Source: Kosakonia quasisacchari
GTDB taxonomy: Bacteria > Pseudomonadota > Gammaproteobacteria > Enterobacterales > Enterobacteriaceae
Direction: 5' to 3'
Length of the DNA stretch: 64,000 nucleotides
Assembly (NCBI RefSeq): GCF_004331415.1
Contig: NZ_SJOP01000003.1
Location: 1-64,000, forward strand
The notes below the pieces were generated by a model, which worked only from the letters and a program-made list of their open reading frames with translations, did not search any database and was not told the origin of the DNA. Positions 49,441-58,546 of this stretch are shown in pieces. Position 1 is the stretch's first letter, and each line of letters opens with the position of its first letter. The position numbers and the translations under genes were made by a program.

Positions 49441-49956
49441 TTAGCGCGGTTTTTTCTTTACCTGGACGCTATGATCATGGTGGCAGTGATCGTGATGTCG
49501 GCAGGCTTCCACTTCCACGCAGGCCGCGCATAAGCCATGTGCTTCAATCACATTATGCCGCAGGGCAAAGCCCATTTTCGCCGCCAGCGCATGCATAATA
49601 TCTTCTACCCCTTCGGCCTGTTCTTCTTTCACTGAACCACAGCGATCGCAAATAAACATCGCAGAAGTGTGCGTCGGCTGGTCAAAAAGGTGGCACAGCA
49701 CATAGCTGTTAGTGGACTCAACCTTGTGGACAAAGCCTTGCTCCAGCAGGAAATCAAGCGCGCGATAAACCGTCGGCGGTTTTGCTTGCGGCTCGCTTTC
49801 GCGCAGCAGATCGAGCAGATCATAAGCACTTATCGCGCTTTGTTGCAGGCTTAGTAATCGCAACACTTCAAGGCGCTGGGGAGTCAGGCGCACATTGCGC
49901 TGCGCACACAGCTTTTCAGCCTGCACTAACATCTCTTGCGAAGTGGTCTTATCCAT
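49441..49956 (-). CDS. zur: zinc uptake regulator Zur
   Basis: Zur is the Fur-family repressor of znuABC and other zinc genes. The 171 residues from 49956 equal E. coli Zur. The winged helix covers about residues 1-85 (RLTPQRLEVL..PPTVYRALDFL). Zinc ligands are CDRC near 103-106, CAAC near 143-146, a further Cys in EACRHH, and His residues in the tail. The frame upstream to 50100 has no ribosome site. It is divergent from the TraF-like gene. Confidence 0.96.
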   Translation of the reverse strand: MDKTTSQEMLVQAEKLCAQRNVRLTPQRLEVLRLLSLQQSAISAYDLLDLLRESEPQAKPPTVYRALDFLLEQGFVHKVESTNSYVLCHLFDQPTHTSAMFICDRCGSVKEEQAEGVEDIMHALAAKMGFALRHNVIEAHGLCAACVEVEACRHHDHCHHDHSVQVKKKPR

Positions 49957-50181
49957 TGGCGCTCTCTGGTCGATGAGAATAGAAACCCACACTTTACCAT
50001 GTCCTGCCGGAAACGCCGAGATCGCCGCCCGTAAACTCCTTTCCACACTTTCCTTCCCGAAATGAATATCCTCTTCTATAAATATTGAGAGTTTCCTCAA
50101 TAATTATAGCGTTCGTATATATCCTGTACGTTCACCTGATTTAGCTTCTTTTTTGGTCGTTGTTCGCAGCAATAGTGAATT

Positions 50182-50205
50182 CCTGTTTGTTTTAAAATAA
50201 ACAGG
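50182..50205. promoter_or_regulatory. 24-bp near-perfect palindrome upstream of the TraF-like gene
   Basis: The arms CCTGTTT and AAACAGG extend through TTTT / AAAA with one mismatch. It ends 34 bases before the GTG start. It looks like an operator, with no known regulator; it does not fit the Zur box I know. Confidence 0.5.
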
Positions 50206-50239
50206 TTTAAAAAACTCATCTGGCTACGAGACACATATT

Positions 50240-51556
50240 GTGAATAAAAAATGTAAATTTTCAGCGGTCGCTATCGCTGTCTCCTTCTTTGCGGCAAATC
50301 AAGCAGGAGCAGCCAATACCTGGGCAGAAGCACGTAACGATGCAATGGGAGGAACGGGTGTTGCATCGGCAAATTATGGTAGTGGAGCACTCATAAACCC
50401 GGCGCTGCTGGCGAAAGCCAAGCCGGAAGATAACGTCACGGTTATCCTGCCGAGCGTTCAGGCGCAAATTACCGACAAAGATAACCTTCGCGATGAAATT
50501 GATAACATCAATGACAAAATTGATGGTTACAAGAACGTGGTCGATAACCTGACCGCCGCGCAGATCATTGCCAACCCGATTGGCACAGTAAATCAGTTCC
50601 AGAGTGCGGCAAAAGACCTGGCTGACGAACTGGTGTTTCTGAAAGGCAAAACCGCGCAGGCTAAAGCTGCCGCTGGCCTTGCGGTCAGTATTCCGAACGA
50701 TGTGCTCTCGCTGGCTTTTGTCACCAAAGCGTATGCGCACGCCCGCGTAAGCTCGAATATTGATCAGCAAGATATCGATTACCTGCGCAGCATCCAGAAC
50801 AGTACCACGGTGGCTGCCGGTGAAGCGCTGGGCGCAGTGCTCTCGCCAAACGGTAGCGAAGAGATCACCAAAAACCTCAACTCCACCGCAGCGGGCCGTG
50901 CGGCAATCGTCTCCGACTTTGGTATCGCTATGGCGCGCCAGTTTGAAGTCGCTGGCGTGCCTCTATCCCTTGGTGTTACGCCGAAACTGCAAAAAACGTG
51001 GGTCTACAACTACACTGCCTCTATTTATGACTACAAAAGCAGTGACTTGAGAGACAGCCGTTATCGTACTGATGACACTGGCTTTAACATCGATGTTGGT
51101 GCTGCGGCGGACTTTGGTGAGAACATCACTGTTGGCTTAACCGGCACCAACCTTATCTCCCGCGATATCGATACTCAGGATATTCGTATTCGCAATGGTA
51201 GAACCGGTGAGATCACCAATTACAAAGACACCTACCAGATTAGCCCGGTGGTGACCGCTGGTGCGGCCTGGCACAACGATCTGGTGACATTAAGCGCCGA
51301 CGGGGATTTAACTGAAACCAAAGGCTTTAAGAGCGAGAAAAACTCCCAATATGTGGGCGTCGGTGCGGAAGTTCGCCCGCTTAGCTGGCTGGCGGTGCGT
51401 GCCGGTTACCGCGCGGATGTGAAAGGCGATGATAAAAACGTCTTCACTGGCGGTGTCGGTTTTGCACCGTTTAACCGCGTCCATGTCGATTTGATGGGGC
51501 TGGTCGGTGAAGATGAAACATGGGGTGCTGGCGCGCAGTTGAGCGTCACCTTCTAA
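50240..51556 (+). CDS. TraF-like outer-membrane protein
   Basis: The 438-residue protein resembles chromosomal conjugal-transfer TraF-type proteins (TraF_2 family) and is probably a beta-barrel of FadL/OmpP1 style. A signal peptide ends near AGAANTWAEARN (residue 25). The ARNDAMGGTGVASANY segment is typical. A coiled-coil-like stretch (about 85-160) interrupts the strands. The C-terminus ends in an aromatic F, as barrels do. The start is GTG with a weak ribosome site. No conjugation genes are nearby, so TraF may be a misleading name. It replaces yjbL/yjbM of E. coli. Confidence 0.7.
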   Translation: MNKKCKFSAVAIAVSFFAANQAGAANTWAEARNDAMGGTGVASANYGSGALINPALLAKAKPEDNVTVILPSVQAQITDKDNLRDEIDNINDKIDGYKNVVDNLTAAQIIANPIGTVNQFQSAAKDLADELVFLKGKTAQAKAAAGLAVSIPNDVLSLAFVTKAYAHARVSSNIDQQDIDYLRSIQNSTTVAAGEALGAVLSPNGSEEITKNLNSTAAGRAAIVSDFGIAMARQFEVAGVPLSLGVTPKLQKTWVYNYTASIYDYKSSDLRDSRYRTDDTGFNIDVGAAADFGENITVGLTGTNLISRDIDTQDIRIRNGRTGEITNYKDTYQISPVVTAGAAWHNDLVTLSADGDLTETKGFKSEKNSQYVGVGAEVRPLSWLAVRAGYRADVKGDDKNVFTGGVGFAPFNRVHVDLMGLVGEDETWGAGAQLSVTF

Positions 51557-51563
51557 GGTTTAG

Positions 51564-51588
51564 CCGGAGGCGCTGCGCCTCCGGTTTT
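51564..51588 (+). terminator. terminator of the TraF-like gene
   Basis: CCGGAGGC and GCCTCCGG form an 8-bp stem with a short loop followed by TTTT. Confidence 0.8.
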
Positions 51589-51638
51589 CCCTGTGCTATA
51601 GTAGCGCCCCTTTTTCATTCGATGCTTAAATATTCGCC

Positions 51639-52637
51639 ATGCTGCCACACAATCAGTCCGCTACTTTTCCTGCCCATCGTTTCTCCATTGCGCCGATGCT
51701 CGACTGGACGGACAGACATTGCCGCTACTTCTTGCGCCTGCTGTCGCGCCAGACGTTGCTCTACACCGAAATGGTCACCACCGGTGCCATCATTCATGGT
51801 AAGGGCGATTACCTGGCGTACAGCGAAGAGGAACATCCGGTAGCGTTGCAGCTCGGCGGTAGCGATCCAGCGCAGCTTGCCCATTGTGCGAAGCTGGCTG
51901 AAGCGCGTGGTTATGATGAAATTAACCTCAATGTCGGGTGCCCGTCCGATCGTGTGCAGAATGGTCGTTTCGGCGCGTGCCTGATGGGCGAAGCTCAACT
52001 GGTGACAGACTGCATCAAAGCGATGCGTGATGTGGTGTCGATTCCAGTCACTGTCAAAACGCGTATTGGCATTGACGATCAGGACAGCTACGAATTTCTC
52101 TGCGACTTTATTGGCACCGTGGCCGGAAAAGGCGAGTGCGAAAGCTTTATCATCCATGCGCGCAAAGCGTGGCTTTCAGGGTTAAGCCCGAAAGAGAACC
52201 GGGAAATCCCGCCGCTGGATTACCCTCGCGTTTATCAGCTAAAACGTGATTTTCCGCACCTGACAATGGCGATTAACGGCGGTATCAAATCGCTGGAAGA
52301 AGCCAAAGCGCATCTGCAACATATGGATGGCGTGATGGTCGGTCGCGAAGCGTATCAGAACCCTGGTATTTTGGCGTCTGTCGACCGCGAGATCTTTGGT
52401 GCAGACGTAGCAGATGCCGATCTGGTTGCCGTGGTGCGCGCCATGTATCCCTACATCGAGCGCGAGCTGAGTCAGGGCGCGTATCTCGGGCATATTACTC
52501 GCCATATGCTGGGGCTGTTTCAGGGCATTCCCGGCGCGCGCCAGTGGCGTCGTTATCTGAGTGAAAATGCGCATAAAGCCGGTGCGGATATCGCGGTAGT
52601 GGAACACGCGCTCAACCTGGTGGCGTCAAAGCGTTAA
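51639..52637 (+). CDS. dusA: tRNA-dihydrouridine(20/20a) synthase DusA
   Basis: DusA reduces U20 and U20a in the D-loop of tRNAs with FMN and NADPH. The 332 residues show the FMN-binding TIM barrel from [10 protein letters not shown], the catalytic Cys in [12 protein letters not shown] near residue 105, and VKTRIGIDD and INGGI, typical of the Dus family. The N-terminus is short and variable, so the start is uncertain. A terminator with an AAGCTCCG stem follows. Confidence 0.94.
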   Translation: MLPHNQSATFPAHRFSIAPMLDWTDRHCRYFLRLLSRQTLLYTEMVTTGAIIHGKGDYLAYSEEEHPVALQLGGSDPAQLAHCAKLAEARGYDEINLNVGCPSDRVQNGRFGACLMGEAQLVTDCIKAMRDVVSIPVTVKTRIGIDDQDSYEFLCDFIGTVAGKGECESFIIHARKAWLSGLSPKENREIPPLDYPRVYQLKRDFPHLTMAINGGIKSLEEAKAHLQHMDGVMVGREAYQNPGILASVDREIFGADVADADLVAVVRAMYPYIERELSQGAYLGHITRHMLGLFQGIPGARQWRRYLSENAHKAGADIAVVEHALNLVASKR

Positions 52638-52666
52638 AATTTCACCAAAAGGTAGTCAAATTCACT

Positions 52667-52698
52667 AAGCTCCGCCCTCTGTCACGGAGCTTTTTTAT
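52667..52698 (+). terminator. dusA terminator
   Basis: AAGCTCCG and CGGAGCTT form an 8-bp stem around a 10-base loop, followed by a T-run. Confidence 0.85.
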
Positions 52699-52720
52699 TG
52701 ATAAATAAGTCAATTTTTCC

Positions 52721-52736
52721 TGGCATGGTTCTTGTA
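52721..52736 (+). promoter_or_regulatory. sigma54 promoter of pspG
   Basis: TGGCATGGTTCTTGTA fits the -24/-12 pattern, with GT instead of GC at -12. In E. coli pspG is transcribed with sigma54 and PspF. The site is 35 bases before pspG. Confidence 0.75.
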
Positions 52737-52771
52737 ATAGCAACGAGAGTTACCTCTTTGGGAGATCCATC

Positions 52772-53014
52772 ATGCTGGAATTACTGTTTATCGTGGGCTT
52801 TTTTATCATGTTGCTGGTGACCGGCGTTTCGCTACTGGGCATTATCGCTGCGCTGCTGGTGGCAACCGCCGTCATGTTCCTCGGTGGGCTTTTTGCTTTG
52901 ATGATTAAGCTGTTACCCTGGCTGCTGCTGGCTGTCGCCGTTGTCTGGGTTATCCGTGCCGTGAAAGCACCGAAGGTCCCACGTTATCAACGCAATAACC
53001 GTTGGCGTTACTAA
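52772..53014 (+). CDS. pspG: phage shock protein G
   Basis: PspG is a small inner-membrane effector of the phage shock response. The 80 residues form two or three hydrophobic stretches (about 2-22, 24-44, 46-63) and end in a basic PRYQRNNRWRY tail. The match to E. coli PspG is close. The GGGAGATCC site and the sigma54 promoter precede it. PspF, PspABC and others lie elsewhere. Confidence 0.92.
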   Translation: MLELLFIVGFFIMLLVTGVSLLGIIAALLVATAVMFLGGLFALMIKLLPWLLLAVAVVWVIRAVKAPKVPRYQRNNRWRY

Positions 53015-53160
53015 AGTATTGCGTGGTTCGTCACATACCGAAGACTTTTCCCGGAACATTGCTTAGAACCGAATAGGATTTACTTATTAAATCTGTCACT
53101 ATCGCGACGTTAACGAATTCATCGTGCTGTACCCTACAATGCAGCCGAACAAAAAAAGAA

Positions 53161-53182
53161 AGGGCTTCCCACGGGAAGCCCT
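53161..53182 (-). terminator. qorA terminator
   Basis: AGGGCTTCCC and GGGAAGCCCT form a 10-bp stem; read leftward it is followed by TTTCTTTTTTT. Confidence 0.88.
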
Positions 53183-53202
53183 AATTCTTTCAGGTATTTA
53201 GC

Positions 53203-54186
53203 TTAAGGGATCAACAGGCTTGAGCCCTGCGTCGCCCGGCTTTCCAGCGCTTCATGCGCCTGTTGCGCATCTTTCAGCGCGAACTTCTGGCTCTCTGCCA
53301 CATCCACTTTGATAACCCCGCTGGCAATCAGCGAAAACAGCTCATTACTGGCTTCCTGCAGCTCTTCCCGGTTGGTGACATAGCCATTGAGGGAAGGGCG
53401 CGTGGCGTAGAGCGAGCCTTTCTGGTTAAGAATGCCCAGATTAACGCCTGTCACTGGGCCGGAAGAGTTGCCAAAGCTCACCATCAGCCCGCGACGGCGC
53501 AGGCAATCAAGCGAGGTTTCCCAGGTGTCTTTCCCCACTGAGTCGTATACCACCGCGACCTTTTTGCCGCCGGTTAACTCTTTGACACGTTCCACTACAT
53601 TCTCTTCGCTGTAGTTGATCACCTGCCAAGCGCCGGCCTGTAATGCGCGCTGCGCTTTTTGCGCGGAACCCACGGTACCAATCAGCTTCGCACCGAGCGC
53701 TTTTGCCCACTGGCAGGCAATCAGCCCGACGCCACCGGCGGCAGCGTGGAACAAGAACATTTCATCGGGCTTAATCTCATACGTTTTGCGCAGCAGATAA
53801 AACACCGTCAGCCCTTTCAGGAATGACGCCGCGGCTTGTTCAAAGGAGATAGCGTTCGGCAGCACTGCGACTTTATCCGCTAAAACGTTATGCACCGAGC
53901 TGTACGCGCCCAGACCTGATTGCGCATACACCACGCGATCGCCCACTTTCACCTGCGTAACACCGCTGCCCACTTTGCTTACCACGCCAGCCGCTTCGGT
54001 GCCCAGCCCACTGGGTAACGCTGGCGGTGGATATAACCCGCTACGGATATAGGTATCGATATAGTTGATACCAATGGCTTTATTTTCTACCTGCACTTCG
54101 TTTTCCGCTGGCGCTGCGGGGGTGAACTCAACCGCTTTAAGCACCTCAGGCCCACCATGCTTTTGAAATTCTATTCTCGTCGCCAT
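53203..54186 (-). CDS. qorA: NADPH quinone oxidoreductase QorA
   Basis: QorA is a zeta-crystallin-type medium-chain reductase without zinc that reduces quinones by NADPH. The 327 residues equal E. coli Qor. The NADPH site has AAAGGVGLIACQWAKALGA near residues 147-165. SGLYPPPALPSGLGTEAAG lies near residue 50. The gene is divergent from dnaB with 59 bases between. Confidence 0.95.
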   Translation of the reverse strand: MATRIEFQKHGGPEVLKAVEFTPAAPAENEVQVENKAIGINYIDTYIRSGLYPPPALPSGLGTEAAGVVSKVGSGVTQVKVGDRVVYAQSGLGAYSSVHNVLADKVAVLPNAISFEQAAASFLKGLTVFYLLRKTYEIKPDEMFLFHAAAGGVGLIACQWAKALGAKLIGTVGSAQKAQRALQAGAWQVINYSEENVVERVKELTGGKKVAVVYDSVGKDTWETSLDCLRRRGLMVSFGNSSGPVTGVNLGILNQKGSLYATRPSLNGYVTNREELQEASNELFSLIASGVIKVDVAESQKFALKDAQQAHEALESRATQGSSLLIP

Positions 54187-54245
54187 GCTTCCTCCTGATG
54201 TGATAATCTCTCAACCCATTCATAACCCGGATAGCTCCATTCACT

Positions 54246-55652
54246 ATGGCAGGAAATAAACCCTTCAACAAACAGACTGAACCCCGCGACGTACAGCTCG
54301 AGGGGATGAAAGTGCCTCCGCATTCTATTGAAGCGGAGCAGTCGGTGTTGGGCGGTTTAATGCTGGATAACGAGCGTTGGGATGATGTCGCTGAACGCGT
54401 CGTGGCGGATGATTTTTATACACGCCCGCACCGCCATATTTTTACCGAGATGCACCGTTTGCAGGAGATGGGCAAACCCATCGATCTGATAACGCTCGCG
54501 GAATCGCTGGAGCTACAGGGGCAACTGGACATCGTTGGCGGCTTCGCTTACCTGGCGGAGCTTTCCAAAAATACGCCAAGTGCGGCGAACATCAGTGCTT
54601 ATGCCGATATCGTGCGCGAACGTGCGGTAGTGCGTGAAATGATTTCGGTGGCGAACGAAATCGCCAACGCTGGTTTCGATCCGCAGGGGCGCAGCAGTGA
54701 AGATCTGCTCGACCTTGCCGAATCCCGCGTTTTCAAAATTGCCGAAAGCCGTGCGAATAAAGACGAAGGTCCGAAAAACATCGCCGATGTGCTTGAAGCG
54801 ACCGTTTCGCGCATCGAGCAGCTTTTCCAGCAGCCACACGACGGTGTAACCGGTGTTAACACGGGCTATGACGATCTCAATAAGAAGACGGCAGGTTTAC
54901 AGCCGTCGGATTTGATCATTGTTGCGGCGCGTCCGTCGATGGGGAAAACGACATTTGCGATGAACCTCGTCGAAAACGCGGCAATGTTGCAGGATAAACC
55001 TGTATTAATCTTCAGTCTTGAGATGCCCTCCGAACAGATCATGATGCGTTCACTGGCCTCCCTTTCGCGTGTCGATCAGACGCGTATTCGTACCGGCCAA
55101 CTGGACGACGAAGATTGGGCGCGCATCTCCGGCACCATGGGCATCCTGCTGGAAAAACGCAATATCTATATTGATGACTCTTCCGGCCTGACGCCGACGG
55201 AAGTCCGCTCCCGTGCGCGGCGTATCGCCCGCGAGCATGGTGGCATTGGGCTTATCATGATCGACTACCTGCAACTGATGCGTGTGCCGTCGTTGTCGGA
55301 TAACCGTACGCTGGAAATCGCTGAAATCTCCCGCTCGCTAAAAGCGCTGGCGAAAGAGTTACAAGTGCCGGTGGTGGCGCTGTCGCAGCTTAACCGCTCA
55401 CTGGAACAGCGCGCCGACAAACGCCCGGTAAACTCCGACTTGCGTGAATCCGGCTCCATCGAGCAGGACGCCGACTTGATCATGTTTATTTATCGTGACG
55501 AGGTTTATCACGAAAACAGTGACTTAAAAGGCATTGCAGAAATCATTATTGGTAAGCAGCGTAACGGGCCGATCGGTACCGTGCGTCTGACATTTAACGG
55601 GCAGTGGTCGCGCTTTGATAATTATGCCGGGCCACAATACGACGACGAATAA
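54246..55652 (+). CDS. dnaB: replicative DNA helicase DnaB
   Basis: DnaB is the hexameric 5'-3' helicase of the replication fork. The 468 residues (471 in E. coli) have an N-terminal DnaG-binding domain (about 25-150) and a RecA-like domain with Walker A ARPSMGKTT near residue 230 and Walker B IMIDYLQLM near 340. The arginine-finger region follows. The first 20 residues are three shorter than in E. coli. No intein is present. It is preceded by a short divergent spacer from qorA. Confidence 0.97.
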   Translation: MAGNKPFNKQTEPRDVQLEGMKVPPHSIEAEQSVLGGLMLDNERWDDVAERVVADDFYTRPHRHIFTEMHRLQEMGKPIDLITLAESLELQGQLDIVGGFAYLAELSKNTPSAANISAYADIVRERAVVREMISVANEIANAGFDPQGRSSEDLLDLAESRVFKIAESRANKDEGPKNIADVLEATVSRIEQLFQQPHDGVTGVNTGYDDLNKKTAGLQPSDLIIVAARPSMGKTTFAMNLVENAAMLQDKPVLIFSLEMPSEQIMMRSLASLSRVDQTRIRTGQLDDEDWARISGTMGILLEKRNIYIDDSSGLTPTEVRSRARRIAREHGGIGLIMIDYLQLMRVPSLSDNRTLEIAEISRSLKALAKELQVPVVALSQLNRSLEQRADKRPVNSDLRESGSIEQDADLIMFIYRDEVYHENSDLKGIAEIIIGKQRNGPIGTVRLTFNGQWSRFDNYAGPQYDDE

Positions 55653-55664
55653 ATCCTCTTCATC

Positions 55665-55782
55665 CTTCGCATTGCTGGGGCGTTGACTGCGCTCGTTCAT
55701 CCCGGTTGCCTGGTTTACAAAACCGCCGGAATTCACGGGCTTGTCGTGTCCCTGCAGGCGAATGACGTTGACGATTGCTTGA
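55665..55782. repeat. ERIC element between dnaB and alr
   Basis: The region shows the ERIC pattern CGTTGACTGCGCTCGTTCAT..CCGGAATTCACGGGCTTG..CCTGCAGGCGAATGAC. It fills the gap between dnaB and alr, within a likely joint transcript. Confidence 0.75.
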
Positions 55783-55795
55783 TAGGGTAATGTAA

Positions 55796-56875
55796 ATGCA
55801 AGCGGCAACCGTAGTAGTTAACCGCCGCGCTCTGCGACACAATCTGCAACGCCTGCGTGAACTGGCTCCCGCCAGCCGCGTGGTTGCGGTCGTGAAAGCG
55901 AACGCCTATGGACACGGTCTTCTCGAGACCGCGCGAACGCTCCCCGATGCCGATGCTTTCGGCGTCTCCCGTCTTGAAGAAGCCCTGCAATTGCGCGCGG
56001 GCGGCATCACGCAACCGATTTTGCTGCTGGAAGGTTTCTTCGCCGCCAGCGACTTACCGTTGGTCGCTGAACACCAGCTTCATACCGTTATTCACAGTGT
56101 TGAACAGCTGGAAGCGCTGGAAACGGCGACGCTGACAGCGCCGGTAACTGTGTGGATGAAGCTCGATACCGGTATGCACCGACTTGGCGTACATCCGCAC
56201 GAAGCCGAGGCGTTTTATGCGCGTTTGTCACAGTGCAAAAATGTGCGCCAGCCGGTCAACGTCGCCAGCCATTTTGCCCGCGCCGACGAGCCGGAATGCG
56301 GCGCAACAGAGCGCCAGCTTGATATTTTCACCTCGTTTACCAACGGCAAACCCGGCCTGCGTTCCATAGCCGCTTCCGGCGGTACGTTGCTGTGGCCGCA
56401 ATCGCACTTCGACTGGGTTCGCCCTGGCATCATTTTGTACGGTGTTTCGCCGCTCGAGAGTAAGCCCTGGGGCAAGGATTTCGGCTTTCAGCCCGTAATG
56501 ACCCTGACTTCGCAACTGATTGCCGTGCGCGAACATAATGCAGGCGATGCGGTGGGCTATGGCGGCACCTGGGAAAGTACGCGTGACACACGTTTAGGCG
56601 TAGTGGCCATGGGTTACGGCGATGGCTATCCGCGCGCTGCGCCTTCGGGTACGCCAGTGCTGATCAACGGTCGTGAAGTGCCGATTGTCGGGCGTGTGGC
56701 GATGGATATGATTTGCGTTGATCTCGGCCCGGATGCGCAAGACAAAGCTGGTGATGAAGTGGTGCTGTGGGGTGAAGGTTTGCCCGTTGAACGCATTGCT
56801 GAAGCAACAAAAGTGAGTGCTTACGAACTTATCACGCGCCTGACTTCGCGGGCGGCATTAAAATACATCGACTAA
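55796..56875 (+). CDS. alr: alanine racemase (biosynthetic)
   Basis: Alr interconverts L- and D-alanine with PLP, for peptidoglycan. The 359 residues match E. coli Alr. Lys34 in [10 protein letters not shown] binds PLP and Tyr255 in [10 protein letters not shown] is the second base. The ATG is close to an ERIC element; the ribosome site (GGGTAATGTA) is weak. It is followed at 12 bases by the pnuC-type gene, possibly co-transcribed. Confidence 0.97.
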   Translation: MQAATVVVNRRALRHNLQRLRELAPASRVVAVVKANAYGHGLLETARTLPDADAFGVSRLEEALQLRAGGITQPILLLEGFFAASDLPLVAEHQLHTVIHSVEQLEALETATLTAPVTVWMKLDTGMHRLGVHPHEAEAFYARLSQCKNVRQPVNVASHFARADEPECGATERQLDIFTSFTNGKPGLRSIAASGGTLLWPQSHFDWVRPGIILYGVSPLESKPWGKDFGFQPVMTLTSQLIAVREHNAGDAVGYGGTWESTRDTRLGVVAMGYGDGYPRAAPSGTPVLINGREVPIVGRVAMDMICVDLGPDAQDKAGDEVVLWGEGLPVERIAEATKVSAYELITRLTSRAALKYID

Positions 56876-56887
56876 AAGGATTGCGCC

Positions 56888-57445
56888 TTGTCGCCAATGG
56901 AAATCGCCGCCTGCCTGGTTTATGCCCTCTCGGTATGGCTTGCCGCGCGCAATAACATGCACACCTGGTGGACGGGGATTATCGGCTGTGTGCTGTATGG
57001 CTGGGTGTTCTACTCCGTACAGCTCTACGCTGATGTCACTTTGCAACTGTTCTTTATCGCCAGCAGTGTTGCCGGATGGATCAACTGGCTGAAAGGCAAC
57101 CACGGCAGCGAGTTGGCGGTGCGCAAAACGCCGCTTAACCATTTGTTGCTGATGTTAGCGGGCGCGCTGGTTGTCGCCGGGTGTTACGCCTGGCTGTTGC
57201 ATAGGTTTACCAATGCGTGGTCGCCGTGGCTGGACTCCGCCATTATGGTTTTCAGCGTGCTCGCGCAATTTATGCTGATGGGGCGCAGGCTCGAGAGCTG
57301 GTATTTCTGGTTGCTGGTCAACACCATTGCTGTGCCGCTGTATGCCGCGCGCGATCTCTGGCTCACCGCAGGGTTGTATCTTGTCTTCTGGTGTAATGCC
57401 TGGCACGGTCTGTATCAGTGGCGCAAAGCGATGGCCGCGCGATGA
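56888..57445 (+). CDS. pnuC: PnuC-type nicotinamide riboside transporter
   Basis: The 185-residue membrane protein fits the PnuC family, which lets nicotinamide riboside cross the inner membrane, trapped by phosphorylation. About seven hydrophobic helices are visible. The family motifs NNMHTWWTGIIGCVLYGW near residue 22 and WYFWLLVNTIAVPLY near residue 138 are present. A TTG at 56888 has AAGGA 7 bases upstream; the ATG at 56897 is less well spaced. It overlaps the next gene as ATGA. Being paired with an NadR-like kinase strengthens the assignment. Confidence 0.85.
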   Translation: MSPMEIAACLVYALSVWLAARNNMHTWWTGIIGCVLYGWVFYSVQLYADVTLQLFFIASSVAGWINWLKGNHGSELAVRKTPLNHLLLMLAGALVVAGCYAWLLHRFTNAWSPWLDSAIMVFSVLAQFMLMGRRLESWYFWLLVNTIAVPLYAARDLWLTAGLYLVFWCNAWHGLYQWRKAMAAR

Positions 57446-58446
57446 AGCGCTTTGCCAGCGGGCTGGTTGTCGGAAAATTTGCGCCGCTGCACTGCGGCCA
57501 CGAACGCTTGATCAACGCCGCGCTGGATCAGTGTGAGCGTCTCTGGATCGTCAGTTATTCCCGGCCGGAGTTGCCCGGCTGCGAGCCTGAAAAACGCGAG
57601 CGCTGGCTGCGTACGCGTTTCCCACAATGCGACATTCTGGTGCTAACGCCACAGCGCCTTGCTGACGCCGGGTTGCGCGCACCTCCGCATAACGACGCCG
57701 ACGGCGATCTGCATCGTCACTATATGGCCGATATCTGTTTGCAGATTCTGCACTGCCAGCCACAGGCGGTGTTTACCGCCGAAGATTACGGCGACGGCTT
57801 TGCCCGTGTGCTCACTGAGCGCTTCTCCAGCCCCGTCACACATGTGCGTTTGCAGCGTGAGCAAGGAGATCAAGCGCCTTCTGGTACGCTGATTCGCAGC
57901 GATGTTCACCGCTGGCGGCAGATGTTAGCGCCTGTTGTTTACCGGGATTTCGTACAGCGTATTTGCCTGCTGGGCGGTGAATCGACTGGCAAAAGCACGC
58001 TGAGCATCGCACTGGCACAGGCGCTGGAGACGGCGTATGTCGCAGAATATGGCCGCGAGCGCTGGGATGAAAAGGGCGGTGAACTGGTTTATGACGATAT
58101 GCTGCCGATTGCACAAACGCAGGTGCAGCGCGAAGAGGCCGCCGACGCCCGGCAGTGGCTGGTGTGCGACACGTCCCCGCTGACGACGCTGTTCTATACG
58201 TTGGCGATGTTTGGCAACGCGCCGGATGCGCTCTATGCGCTGGCACAGCGGCACTATCACCTTGCGGTGCTGTGCGAGGCCGATTTTCCATTTGTGCAGG
58301 ATGGCACCCGCCAGGATGAAACCTTCCGCCAGCGCCAGCAGGCCTGGTACAACGAACAGCTGACGCAACGCGGCATTCCCTTTCTGCGAGTACGCGGTTC
58401 GGTAAGCGAACGCGTGGCGCAAATTCTCGCCGTGCTGCGCAGCTAA
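57442..58446 (+). CDS. NadR-like NMN adenylyltransferase / ribosylnicotinamide kinase, without HTH
   Basis: The 334-residue protein has the two enzymatic parts of NadR. Residues 1-165 hold the nucleotidyltransferase with GKFAPLHCGHERLI and the SGTLIR motif. Residues 170-334 hold a P-loop kinase with GGESTGKST. E. coli NadR (about 410 residues) starts with a DNA-binding domain, which is absent here. The likely task is to phosphorylate nicotinamide riboside taken in by PnuC and adenylate NMN to NAD. The start at 57442 gives the ATGA overlap with pnuC; the frame from 57418 lies inside pnuC. The pair is inserted between alr and tyrB relative to E. coli. Confidence 0.85.
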   Translation: MKRFASGLVVGKFAPLHCGHERLINAALDQCERLWIVSYSRPELPGCEPEKRERWLRTRFPQCDILVLTPQRLADAGLRAPPHNDADGDLHRHYMADICLQILHCQPQAVFTAEDYGDGFARVLTERFSSPVTHVRLQREQGDQAPSGTLIRSDVHRWRQMLAPVVYRDFVQRICLLGGESTGKSTLSIALAQALETAYVAEYGRERWDEKGGELVYDDMLPIAQTQVQREEAADARQWLVCDTSPLTTLFYTLAMFGNAPDALYALAQRHYHLAVLCEADFPFVQDGTRQDETFRQRQQAWYNEQLTQRGIPFLRVRGSVSERVAQILAVLRS

Positions 58447-58546
58447 AGCGCTTATTTTTTAACACCGCTGTTACTGCTCTCGATCTTCCTTTGCTTCCGG
58501 TTTATTGTGGTGGTTCTTGCCTACTGTAAACCTGGAGAGTACACGC

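Noticed and set aside
50240..51556. Plasmid or conjugative element remnant on account of the TraF label
   Set aside because: No other transfer genes, integrase or att repeats are nearby, and the codon use looks like the chromosome.
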